Source: a candidate division TA06 bacterium (GTDB lineage: Bacteria > Hydrothermota > DG-26 > E44-bin18 > JADFOU01). From it: a stretch of 6,059 nucleotides of DNA. Below are positions 1-5,345 of this stretch, piece after piece. Below the pieces are notes generated by a model. It was not told the DNA's origin and made no database searches. It was given only the letters and a program-made list of their open reading frames with translations. The first letter of the stretch is position 1. Each line of letters starts with the position of its first letter. The stretch spans positions 1-6,059 of the forward strand of contig JADFOU010000134.1 of the NCBI GenBank assembly GCA_022562655.1. The letters are read 5' to 3'. The translations under genes were made by a program, and so were the position numbers.

Positions 1-38
1 TGGCCATCAGGCGGCTTTTCGACGTGCACCTCAATAAC

Positions 39-2015
39 ATGAAACAGATTCTTTGGGTAGCTGGGGTAGCCTTTTTCTGGACTCATGGAATGGGTTTTGC
101 CGCTCCCTCCATCACGGGACAAAAAGGACTCTATCGGGTCCTGGCTGCGGACGTTGAGTCGAGAGGGGATTTACACTTCAACTTCCACATGAGGGCCTCT
201 TATGTATCACGGGATACATTCTTTCTCAATCAGGATACAACGGATACAGTACCTATCCCTGTCTCAGACTTCTATGGGAATGGGGATTTCAATTTTAATA
301 TCGGCTACGATATCGTCGACTATCTCTCCGCTTCCATCGGAGGGGTGCTCCATGGAGATGCTATTGACACAGACAATGATGATTTAGAGGGTAGAAGGCC
401 CCCCCGGTATGAGTCCCCTCCATTTGATTCTGCTGCTGTGAAAAAATATCTGGGATGGAGAAATAGAAGGTCCATCGGTATTGGAGATTTAGAGGGGGGA
501 GTGAAATTCTCTTACCCTGTTATTCATAGTGAACCAGAAGATCTGAAATTGACATTGGGTCTCTACCCCTTCTTTACCGCTCCTATAGGGACCCAAAGGG
601 ATTTTCGAATTAAGGCAAAGGGCGCCGTTGACGACAACACGGGAGGGGTCTTCCGGTTTTTCACGACCAATGATTTTGACTTCGGTTTTCTCTTCCTGAC
701 TTCCCTCAAAACCCCTGGAGAATCCCCAGTTTCCTTCCATAGTAATATCGGTTATAATATCCACAATCATTTCTCAGGTATTGATACATTGATTCAAGGC
801 AATGATACACTATTCTCCGTCTCCGGAAACATTGACAACCAACTTCTCCTGGGATTTGGATCTCAAGTCCGTTTGGGAGAGTTCGCTCCGTTCATAGAAG
901 TGTCAACAAAACGTTGGATTCATGATAAGGACGACATTCTTGGGGTGAGCCCCGTCTTGATCTCCCCGGGTCTCCGTTTCTCCACCAAAGGGGGGTTCAA
1001 CTTTGATTTAGGGGCTGATTTCAGGGTTTCGGAAGAGAATAAGGCCATTCCGGATAGCACTTTTTACGTCACGACCGGCTATGGATCGGCACCCACCTGG
1101 TCTTTCCATCTGGGCTTCTCCATCAATTACGATATGATTGTTCCTCCCAAGGCTCCTCCTGCTGGAATCATCGTCGGGATCGTGAAAGATGCCGAGACAG
1201 GAGACGCCCTGAGCGCCACCCTCTCTTTCCCAGAAGTGCCGGATACGGTGCTTGATCCTATCTCTGCCGACCCCGCCTCGGGAAGGTATGAGAAGAGCAT
1301 GCCCCCTGGTGTCGTGAGGATCCAAGCGGAAAAGGAAGGATATGAGACAGGACAGAAGGCGGTGGTGGTCAAAGAAGGGGAGACCATTATTGTGGATTTC
1401 CAGTTGAAGCGGAAGGTAATCCCTAAAGGAAAGATGACGGGAAAGGTCACGGATCGTTTTACAGGAACCCCTGTTGGAGCCACCATTTCCTTCCCAGGAA
1501 CAGAATTGACTCCTACCGTCTCCGACCTCACCACAGGTATCTACTCTGCCGACCTTCCTTCCGCAACCTATACGGTAGAAATCTCGGCTGAGGGGTATAT
1601 CTCACAGGCAGCTCCCATTGTCATCGAACAGGATAAGACATTCGTACAGAATTTTGAACTCCTGCCCAAAGGCGGTAAGCTCTCCCTCAAGGGAATCACC
1701 TTTGAGTTTGGTAAAGCCACCATCAAACCAGAGTCTTACCCCATCCTGAATGAGGCTGTGGAAATGCTCCAGCAGAGTCCCAGGGTGAAAGTAGAGATTC
1801 AGGGACATACCGACTCTGTGGGGAGTGATGCCTACAATTTGAAACTCTCCCAGAAGAGAGCCCAGTCCGTCCTGAACCATATGATCCAGCAACGAATTGA
1901 TGCATGGAGGCTCACCTCCAGAGGGTTTGGAGAGTCTATGCCGGTTGCCAGCAACAAGACCAATTCGGGAAGAGCTCAGAACCGGAGGATTGACTTCCTT
2001 ATCCTGGGTGAGTAA
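39..2015 (+). CDS. OmpA-family outer-membrane protein with two carboxypeptidase-regulatory-like domains
   Basis: This is probably an outer-membrane protein anchored to peptidoglycan. From the ATG at 39 (658 aa) the N-terminus is a classic signal peptide: MKQ, a hydrophobic stretch, then GFA before APS, with likely cleavage after Ala21. Residues ~25-370 are rich in alternating aromatic/polar beta-strand-like segments (e.g. FNFNIGYDIVDYLSASIGG), suggesting a barrel or large beta domain. Residues ~376-458 and ~463-548 are two related carboxypeptidase-regulatory/PEGA-like domains (GxVxDxxTGxxxxATxSFP ... GxYxxxxPxxxxxIxAExEGY). Residues ~550-658 are an OmpA C-terminal domain starting ITFEFGKATIKPES; Asp592 in GHTDSVGSDAYN and Arg607 in LSQKRAQSV have the 15-residue spacing of the diaminopimelate-binding Asp/Arg pair, and GRAQNRRIDF closes the domain. 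A GTG at 24 and an open frame to the left edge allow a longer N-terminus, but the signal peptide favours 39. The OmpA domain is certain; the barrel is inferred. Confidence 0.9.
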   Translation: MKQILWVAGVAFFWTHGMGFAAPSITGQKGLYRVLAADVESRGDLHFNFHMRASYVSRDTFFLNQDTTDTVPIPVSDFYGNGDFNFNIGYDIVDYLSASIGGVLHGDAIDTDNDDLEGRRPPRYESPPFDSAAVKKYLGWRNRRSIGIGDLEGGVKFSYPVIHSEPEDLKLTLGLYPFFTAPIGTQRDFRIKAKGAVDDNTGGVFRFFTTNDFDFGFLFLTSLKTPGESPVSFHSNIGYNIHNHFSGIDTLIQGNDTLFSVSGNIDNQLLLGFGSQVRLGEFAPFIEVSTKRWIHDKDDILGVSPVLISPGLRFSTKGGFNFDLGADFRVSEENKAIPDSTFYVTTGYGSAPTWSFHLGFSINYDMIVPPKAPPAGIIVGIVKDAETGDALSATLSFPEVPDTVLDPISADPASGRYEKSMPPGVVRIQAEKEGYETGQKAVVVKEGETIIVDFQLKRKVIPKGKMTGKVTDRFTGTPVGATISFPGTELTPTVSDLTTGIYSADLPSATYTVEISAEGYISQAAPIVIEQDKTFVQNFELLPKGGKLSLKGITFEFGKATIKPESYPILNEAVEMLQQSPRVKVEIQGHTDSVGSDAYNLKLSQKRAQSVLNHMIQQRIDAWRLTSRGFGESMPVASNKTNSGRAQNRRIDFLILGE

Positions 2016-2017
2016 TC

Positions 2018-2052
2018 AGCGGATTAAGCGGATTCAGCAGAAAATCTGCTGA
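2018..2052. repeat. Tandem 9-mer followed by small perfect hairpin
   Basis: Directly after the OmpA-protein stop, AGCGGATTA at 2018-2026 is followed by AGCGGATTC at 2027-2035. An 8-bp perfect hairpin then runs TCAGCAGA (2034-2041), loop AAA, TCTGCTGA (2045-2052). No T-run follows, so it is not a terminator by itself. The GCGGATT core also appears in the palindromes elsewhere in this window, which suggests a degenerate copy of the same spacer repeat. Confidence 0.55.
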
Positions 2053-2062
2053 TAGAGGATTC

Positions 2063-2097
2063 GGAAAGGCGTATGGCGATACGCCTTTTCCTTTTTT
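2063..2097 (+). terminator. Intrinsic (Rho-independent) terminator of the OmpA-family gene
   Basis: A 10-bp perfect stem, AAAGGCGTAT (2065-2074) with ATACGCCTTT (2079-2088), closes a GGCG tetraloop and runs into a T-rich tract (TTTTCCTTTTTT, 2086-2097). This is the expected form for termination on the + strand, about 50 bases after the OmpA-protein stop. On the opposite strand the tract after the stem is not T-rich, so it is directional. The kinase gene starts only 11 bases beyond the T-tract. Confidence 0.85.
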
Positions 2098-2107
2098 CAA
2101 TATTCGA

Positions 2108-2968
2108 ATGGGTATAGAGCTTCCGATTGAATGGAGGGAAGTCGCTCAAGAGATCCTGAAGGATCCAGGAAAGGTGATCTTCCTGGGAGAGGCAGACACC
2201 GGTAAGACCTCCCTCTGTCTTCAACTTGCCAATCTTGCCTTGCAAGAGGGGCTTCGTGTCGGCGTTTTCGACCTGGACATCGGTCAATCCCACATTGGTC
2301 CTCCCGCAACCATTGGGATCGGTCCCTTGGAGAACCCTATTGAGGATATAGGGGAGATCAACCCCTTTGCCCGCTACTTTGTTGGCGCCCTCTCACCGGG
2401 CTCGGAACCCCTCCGAATGATTCAGGGTGTTGAGAGGCTCCTCTTCCATCGTCCCGACCTTCCATCCTTTGATCTCCTTCTCATAGATACCTCAGGCTAT
2501 GTCCACGGACCTCAGGCCCTCTCCCTCAAATGGAAAAAGTTTTGCGTCATCCAGCCAGACCATTACATCTTTTTAGAACGGCAGGTTGAACTGGAGGGAT
2601 TGAAGCGGCTCTCGGAGAGGGAGAAGGGGAGGAAACACCGTCTCCAGGTTCCCGTGGAGATCCGGCGAAAATCACCGGATGCAAGGCGTTCCTATCGGAT
2701 GGAGGCCTGGCGGAGAACTTTTCAACATGCCTCTACCCTCCAGATTCCCAAGAACAGTTCTCAATTGACAATGAACCGGGGAACCCTTGTCGGTCTAATG
2801 GGACCGGGGGATTCCTTTTTGGATCTTGGGTTGATCGAAGAGACGAAAGGAGAGGAGGTTGCTGTTTATACCCCCTATCCCAGAGCAGGAGGGATTGAGG
2901 AGATTATTCTTGGAAGGACCAATGAACCTGCTACTGCCCTTGGATGGACGTCAACTATGGTTAAATAG
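2108..2968 (+). CDS. Clp1/Grc3-like polynucleotide 5'-hydroxyl kinase
   Basis: Predicted P-loop kinase that phosphorylates 5'-OH ends of RNA or DNA, as known for the Clp1/NOL9/Grc3 family; 286 aa, cytoplasmic. Visible motifs: Walker A GEADTGKTS (27-35); the family-typical DLDIGQSHIGPPATIG (55-70), matching DxDxGQ followed by prolines; YFVGALSPGSEP (90-101), resembling the family FVGxxSP segment; Walker-B-like LLLIDTSGYVHGPQAL (123-138) then PDHYIFL; an Arg/Lys-rich lid-like stretch RRKSPDARRSYRMEAWRR (186-203). A C-terminal beta domain follows, with RGTLVGLMG (224-232) and VYTPYP (253-258) before IEEIILG. The length suits a bacterial or archaeal single-domain-plus-tail form. The ATG at 2108 is the first start downstream of the terminator and gives the expected short lead-in to Walker A; no Shine-Dalgarno is visible. 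The last residues (TMVK) and the stop fall in a spacer repeat. The substrate is unknown; the family call is firm, activity is inferred. Confidence 0.82.
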   Translation: MGIELPIEWREVAQEILKDPGKVIFLGEADTGKTSLCLQLANLALQEGLRVGVFDLDIGQSHIGPPATIGIGPLENPIEDIGEINPFARYFVGALSPGSEPLRMIQGVERLLFHRPDLPSFDLLLIDTSGYVHGPQALSLKWKKFCVIQPDHYIFLERQVELEGLKRLSEREKGRKHRLQVPVEIRRKSPDARRSYRMEAWRRTFQHASTLQIPKNSSQLTMNRGTLVGLMGPGDSFLDLGLIEETKGEEVAVYTPYPRAGGIEEIILGRTNEPATALGWTSTMVK

Positions 2969-2990
2969 TTAAATGGTTATATGGTTAAAT
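2957..2990 (+). repeat. ATGGTTAAAT repeat cluster crossing the kinase stop codon
   Basis: Exact copies of ATGGTTAAAT lie at 2957-2966 and 2981-2990, with degenerate copies between (AGTTAAATGG, TTATATGG). The first copy supplies the last codons of the kinase, and its final T begins the TAG stop (2966-2968). The same decamer recurs at 5268-5277 and, inverted, at 4137-4146 and 4258-4267. Confidence 0.75.
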
Positions 2991-2995
2991 TTTAT

Positions 2996-3010
2996 CAATC
3001 ACCAATTACC
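2996..3010 (+). repeat. AATCACCAATT-type spacer unit, copy 1
   Basis: CAATCACCAATTACC here matches CAATCACCAATTTACC at 5346-5361 except for one inserted T. A looser copy, AATCACCATTTAACC, is at 4251-4265. All three lie in, or overlap the edge of, intergenic DNA and each sits beside an ATGGTTAAAT-type unit, so the units travel together. Confidence 0.55.
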
Positions 3011-3032
3011 GAATCCGCCTGAGGCAGATTCG
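3010..3032. repeat. GC-rich palindrome, AATCCGCCT/AGGCGGATT family
   Basis: A 23-nt palindrome centred on G3021: CGAATCCGCCT (3010-3020) pairs with AGGCAGATTCG (3022-3032), with a single C-A mismatch at 3016/3026. It lies between the convergent kinase and thiL genes. There is no T-run on either side, so it is better described as a REP-like element than an intrinsic terminator. The remaining bases to 3115 contain no ORF that I can support. Confidence 0.7.
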
Positions 3033-3115
3033 ATTCTCTGTGTCCTCCCGAATGGCCGTTGGGTTGGGCAGGGTGGTCCGGCTCGGCTGGTCTCTGCGGT
3101 GAATAAGTCCTTCAT

Positions 3116-4123
3116 TTAAAAATGGCGAAAGCCCCCTGATTCAATCCGCATCAGGCGGATTTCTCCTTGACGATCCACTAACTGGATCCCTTCTTTTTTC
3201 GGAAGGATCTCCCCAATCACCGTTAACCGAGTCCCCGTCTCCTCTTCCATCGCTCTCCTCCCTTTCTCCACTTCCACTTTGGAAAGGGTGAGAAGAAGTT
3301 CAAAGTCTTCCCCTCCATAGAGGGCAAAGTCCAGAGGGTCTTTTTCAACGGCATTGGCAACTGCTCGGGTCTCATCGGCTATGGGGATCTTTTCTCTTTC
3401 AATCTTAGCCCCCACTCCGCTCTCTCGGGAAAGATGGACTAAATCGATGGAAAGTCCATCGGAGAGATCAATCATCGAGTGGACTCTTACCGATTCCACA
3501 AGGACTCTTGCTTCAGGGATTCGAGGAACGGGTTCTAAATGAGATCGGGTGACCGCCTCGAGTGTAGGGGTGTTCAATTGAACGTCCTTCCTTAAGGCGA
3601 TGAGACCTGCCTGAGATCTTCCCAGATCCCCTGTCACACAGAGAAGGTCTCCTACCTTCGCTCCAGAACGGAGGGTTAATTTCGACTTCTCGACTTCACC
3701 CAGAATCGTCATGGAGAGGATGAGGATAGGGGATCGGACGGTATTTCCTCCCACCAGTCTCATGTGGAACCGATTCCCAACCTCTAAAATTCCAGTGATG
3801 ATCTCATCCACGTCTTCTACTCTGATTTCTGATGGAAGAAACAGAGAGAGGAGCCCTCCTGTGGGGGCCCCTCCCATAGAAGCGATATCGGAGAGAGAGG
3901 CGGCAAGGGCTTTGATCCCGATTTGACGGTAGGTGAAGTAGGAAGTGTCGAAGTGAACCCCTGCCACGAAGGAGTCTGTTGTCATGATGAGGAGGCCTTT
4001 GGGCGGAGGTTTGATCGCCGCACAGTCATCCCCGATTCCGACAAGTATCCGATCATCTTTAGCTGTGAGCCTTCTACGAATCCGCTCTACGAGCCCCTGT
4101 TCCCCTAACTCTTTTATTTTCAT
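3116..4123 (-). CDS. thiL: Thiamine-monophosphate kinase
   Basis: ThiL phosphorylates thiamine monophosphate with ATP to give thiamine diphosphate, the active cofactor; cytoplasmic. The 335-aa length is normal for the family and the motifs are in order: VGIGDDCA (28-35), TTDSFVAGVHF (48-58), SLSDIASMGG (76-85), LVGGNTVRSP (123-132), GDLLCVTGDLGRSQAGL (158-174), HLEPVPRIPEA (195-205), MIDLSDGLSIDL (217-228) and YGGEDFELLLTL (269-280). These cover the acidic metal/ATP-binding residues of the AIR-synthase-like fold. One variation is GGNT at 125-128, where GGDT is commonly seen. The ATG at 4121-4123 gives a typical N-terminus (MKIKELGEQGLVERI); no Shine-Dalgarno is visible upstream. Two palindromic repeats lie inside the gene and are translated in frame: residues 179-187 between conserved motifs and residues 321-327 near the end. 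It is preceded on the same strand by panB across a 250-base repeat-rich spacer. Confidence 0.96.
   Translation of the reverse strand: MKIKELGEQGLVERIRRRLTAKDDRILVGIGDDCAAIKPPPKGLLIMTTDSFVAGVHFDTSYFTYRQIGIKALAASLSDIASMGGAPTGGLLSLFLPSEIRVEDVDEIITGILEVGNRFHMRLVGGNTVRSPILILSMTILGEVEKSKLTLRSGAKVGDLLCVTGDLGRSQAGLIALRKDVQLNTPTLEAVTRSHLEPVPRIPEARVLVESVRVHSMIDLSDGLSIDLVHLSRESGVGAKIEREKIPIADETRAVANAVEKDPLDFALYGGEDFELLLTLSKVEVEKGRRAMEEETGTRLTVIGEILPKKEGIQLVDRQGEIRLMRIESGGFRHF
3143..3161. repeat. Palindrome of the AATCCGC/GCGGATT family inside thiL
   Basis: AATCCGCATCAGGCGGATT forms a 7-bp perfect stem (3143-3149 with 3155-3161) around a 5-base loop. It matches the spacer palindromes at 3010-3032 and 4155-4232 but lies within the thiL coding region, encoding residues EIRLMRI (321-327), close to the C-terminus. 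Confidence 0.65.
3563..3587. repeat. TGTAGGGG...CAATTG palindromic element inside thiL
   Basis: These 25 bases agree at 22 positions with the spacer palindrome at 5293-5317: shared TGTAGGGG, GT and CAATTGAACG blocks, with differences at 3571, 3574 and 3585. The core GTTCAATTGAAC (3572-3583) is a perfect palindrome. The outer right arm is degraded. It is translated in frame in thiL as residues 179-187 (KDVQLNTPT), in the segment between GRSQAGL and HLEPVPR. Confidence 0.7.
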
Positions 4124-4128
4124 AAAAT

Positions 4129-4146
4129 ATGGTTTTATTTAACCAT
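4129..4146 (-). repeat. Inverted ATGGTTAAAT unit upstream of thiL
   Basis: ATTTAACCAT at 4137-4146 is the exact reverse complement of ATGGTTAAAT. With ATGGTT at 4129-4134 it can form a 6-bp hairpin (loop 4135-4140) immediately upstream of the thiL start codon, in the leader region of that gene. Confidence 0.5.
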
Positions 4147-4154
4147 TAAACCGA

Positions 4155-4232
4155 ATCCGCCTGCCGAGCCCGAACCTCTTCGCACTTCCCACGGCCAGGG
4201 AGGCGGATCTCCGTTGTCCGCCTAAGGCGGAC
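4155..4232. repeat. Composite GC-rich palindromic repeat region
   Basis: Two structures of the same family are adjacent. ATCCGCCT (4155-4162) and AGGCGGAT (4201-4208) are 8-bp inverted arms separated by 38 bases. Just after them, GTCCGCCTAAGGCGGAC (4216-4232) is a perfect 17-nt palindrome centred on A4224. The spacing suggests an element whose centre was lengthened or interrupted, next to an intact copy. No coding potential is evident in this panB-thiL spacer. Confidence 0.65.
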
Positions 4233-4250
4233 CAAACCCAAGTGTAAGAG

Positions 4251-4267
4251 AATCACCATTTAACCAT
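4251..4267 (-). repeat. AATCACCA plus inverted ATGGTTAAAT units
   Basis: AATCACCATTTAACC (4251-4265) resembles the AATCACCAATT units at 2996 and 5346. ATTTAACCAT (4258-4267), which overlaps it, is an exact inverted copy of ATGGTTAAAT. This is another instance of the two spacer units occurring side by side. Confidence 0.55.
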
Positions 4268-4294
4268 AGAAAAGTTCAGGGGTCAATGGGAAAG

Positions 4295-4316
4295 GCCGAG
4301 ACTGGATCGTCTCGGC
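4295..4316. repeat. Perfect 8-bp hairpin downstream of panB
   Basis: GCCGAGAC (4295-4302) pairs with GTCTCGGC (4309-4316) around loop TGGATC. It lies 58 bases past the panB stop on the minus strand. The sequence that follows on that strand begins CCTTTCCC rather than a T-run, so terminator function is possible but weak. Confidence 0.45.
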
Positions 4317-4373
4317 TATGGGGAAGACTCTGAAATGGTGAATAGTGAATGATGAACTTTAATTCTCAAATCG

Positions 4374-5240
4374 CTATTTTTTCCTTTGCTTCTTTTCTGT
4401 TCTCACCATTCTCTTTAATTTCTGGAATTCTCCCTCCTTCATCTTAAAGGAATGGTCGGAATTGGGGAAATCCCCTTTTTTCACTGCTGCAATATAATTT
4501 TCAAAGGCTCCCTTGATGATGGGCGTTAAATTTACAAATTGTTTCACAAATTTGGGAGAGAATTTCTCATTGAGTCCCAGAATATCATGGATGACCAAGA
4601 TCTGACCGTCACAGAATGAACCCGATCCAATTCCGAATGTGGGAATATTTAAGGTTTCAGTAATCACTTGGGCCACCTCTTTGGGAATGCACTCTAAGAT
4701 GATGGAGAATACTCCAGAATCTTCGAGGGCTTTCGCATCCTCTATCAGGTTCTTTGCCTCTTTGGCGGATTTCCCCTGGACCTTAAATCCTCCAAACCGT
4801 GCTGCGGATTGAGGGGTGAGACCGATATGTCCCATGACCGGAATTCCAGCCCGAAGAATGGCACGGACGGTCTCAATCCTCTCTTTCCCTCCTTCCAACT
4901 TCACACCCTCTGCCCCACCCTCTGCCATAAATCGCCCTGCATTCCGGATGGCATCCTCAGTCGTGACTTGATATGAGAGGAAGGGCATATCTCCTATCAG
5001 AAGTGCTCGTTTTACGGCTTTTCGGACAGCCCGGGTATGGATCACCATCTCATCCATGGTCACAGGGAGTGTGTTTTCATATCCCAATACAACCATTCCG
5101 AGAGAATCACCCACAAGGATGACTTCAATCCCCACCTCATCCTCTAAGAAGCCGAAAGGATAGTCATAAGCAGTCAGAAGGGCGATCTTTTCGCCCTTCT
5201 GTTTCATCTCCAAAAGTTGTGGGATGGTGACCTTCACCAT
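4374..5240 (-). CDS. panB: 3-methyl-2-oxobutanoate hydroxymethyltransferase (ketopantoate hydroxymethyltransferase)
   Basis: PanB transfers a hydroxymethyl group from 5,10-methylene-tetrahydrofolate to 2-oxoisovalerate, giving ketopantoate, the first committed step to pantothenate and CoA. From the ATG at 5238-5240 the protein is 288 aa: VTIPQLLEMKQKGEKIALLTAYDYPF (4-29), ILVGDSLGMVVLGY (41-54) with metal ligand Asp45, GDMPFLSYQ (83-91) with Asp84, GVKLEGG (112-118) with Glu116, VMGHIGLTPQS (135-145), ILECIP (181-186) with the catalytic-type Glu183, then GIGSGSFCDGQILVIHD. A TTG at 5252 would add four residues (MNHP), but these come from spacer-repeat sequence, so the ATG is preferred. The protein runs past the usual ~265-residue core with a Lys-rich tail (KRMVRTEKKQRKK). 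Neither start has a visible Shine-Dalgarno. No panC or panD is in the window. Confidence 0.96.
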   Translation of the reverse strand: MVKVTIPQLLEMKQKGEKIALLTAYDYPFGFLEDEVGIEVILVGDSLGMVVLGYENTLPVTMDEMVIHTRAVRKAVKRALLIGDMPFLSYQVTTEDAIRNAGRFMAEGGAEGVKLEGGKERIETVRAILRAGIPVMGHIGLTPQSAARFGGFKVQGKSAKEAKNLIEDAKALEDSGVFSIILECIPKEVAQVITETLNIPTFGIGSGSFCDGQILVIHDILGLNEKFSPKFVKQFVNLTPIIKGAFENYIAAVKKGDFPNSDHSFKMKEGEFQKLKRMVRTEKKQRKK

Positions 5241-5251
5241 GGGATGATTCA

Positions 5252-5279
5252 ATAGTTAAATGATCGAATGGTTAAATTT
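5252..5279 (+). repeat. AGTTAAAT/ATGGTTAAAT repeat pair upstream of panB
   Basis: ATAGTTAAATG (5252-5262) and ATGGTTAAAT (5268-5277) repeat the sequence at the kinase 3' end (2966-2990). Here they sit in the leader of panB, just before its start on the minus strand. Confidence 0.6.
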
Positions 5280-5290
5280 AGACCATCAAC

Positions 5291-5324
5291 CTTGTAGGGG
5301 CGTGCAATTGAACGCCCCTACAAG
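5291..5324. repeat. 34-nt near-perfect palindrome, TGTAGGGGCGT family
   Basis: The left arm CTTGTAGGGGCGT (5291-5303) is an exact inverted complement of the right arm ACGCCCCTACAAG (5312-5324). The centre GCAATTGA contains CAATTG, with one mismatched pair (G5304/A5311) before the pairing resumes. It lies between the right-edge gene and panB. No T-run follows on either strand, arguing against an intrinsic terminator. A diverged copy is inside thiL at 3563-3587. Confidence 0.85.
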
Positions 5325-5345
5325 TTAACAATGTACCGATTTAAC

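Noticed and set aside
3..38. A longer N-terminus for the OmpA-family protein (GTG at 24 or a start outside the window)
   Set aside because: The frame is open, but the signal peptide begins naturally at the ATG at 39; a charged 5- to 12-residue extension is less likely. It is not excluded.
489..1892. Several minus-strand open frames (489-770, 1008-1325, 1127-1534, 1602-1892) within the OmpA-family gene
   Set aside because: They overlap a gene with clear domains on the + strand, resemble no known family and have low-complexity or erratic composition; they are antisense shadows.
3354..4108. Plus-strand open frames inside thiL (3354-3542, 3711-3926, 3923-4108)
   Set aside because: thiL carries its full motif set on the minus strand; these frames show no family signatures.
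4124..4373. Thiamine-pyrophosphate riboswitch or a small gene in the panB-thiL spacer
   Set aside because: I could not find the conserved THI-box core (CUGAGA-type motif with partner helices) or a plausible small ORF; the spacer is explained by palindromic repeats.
5241..5252. TTG at 5252 as the panB start
   Set aside because: It adds only MNHP, encoded by spacer-repeat sequence; the ATG at 5240 gives the family-typical N-terminus.
5291..5324. Palindrome as an intrinsic terminator
   Set aside because: The stem is strong but neither strand has a T-run after it, and a diverged copy lies inside a gene.
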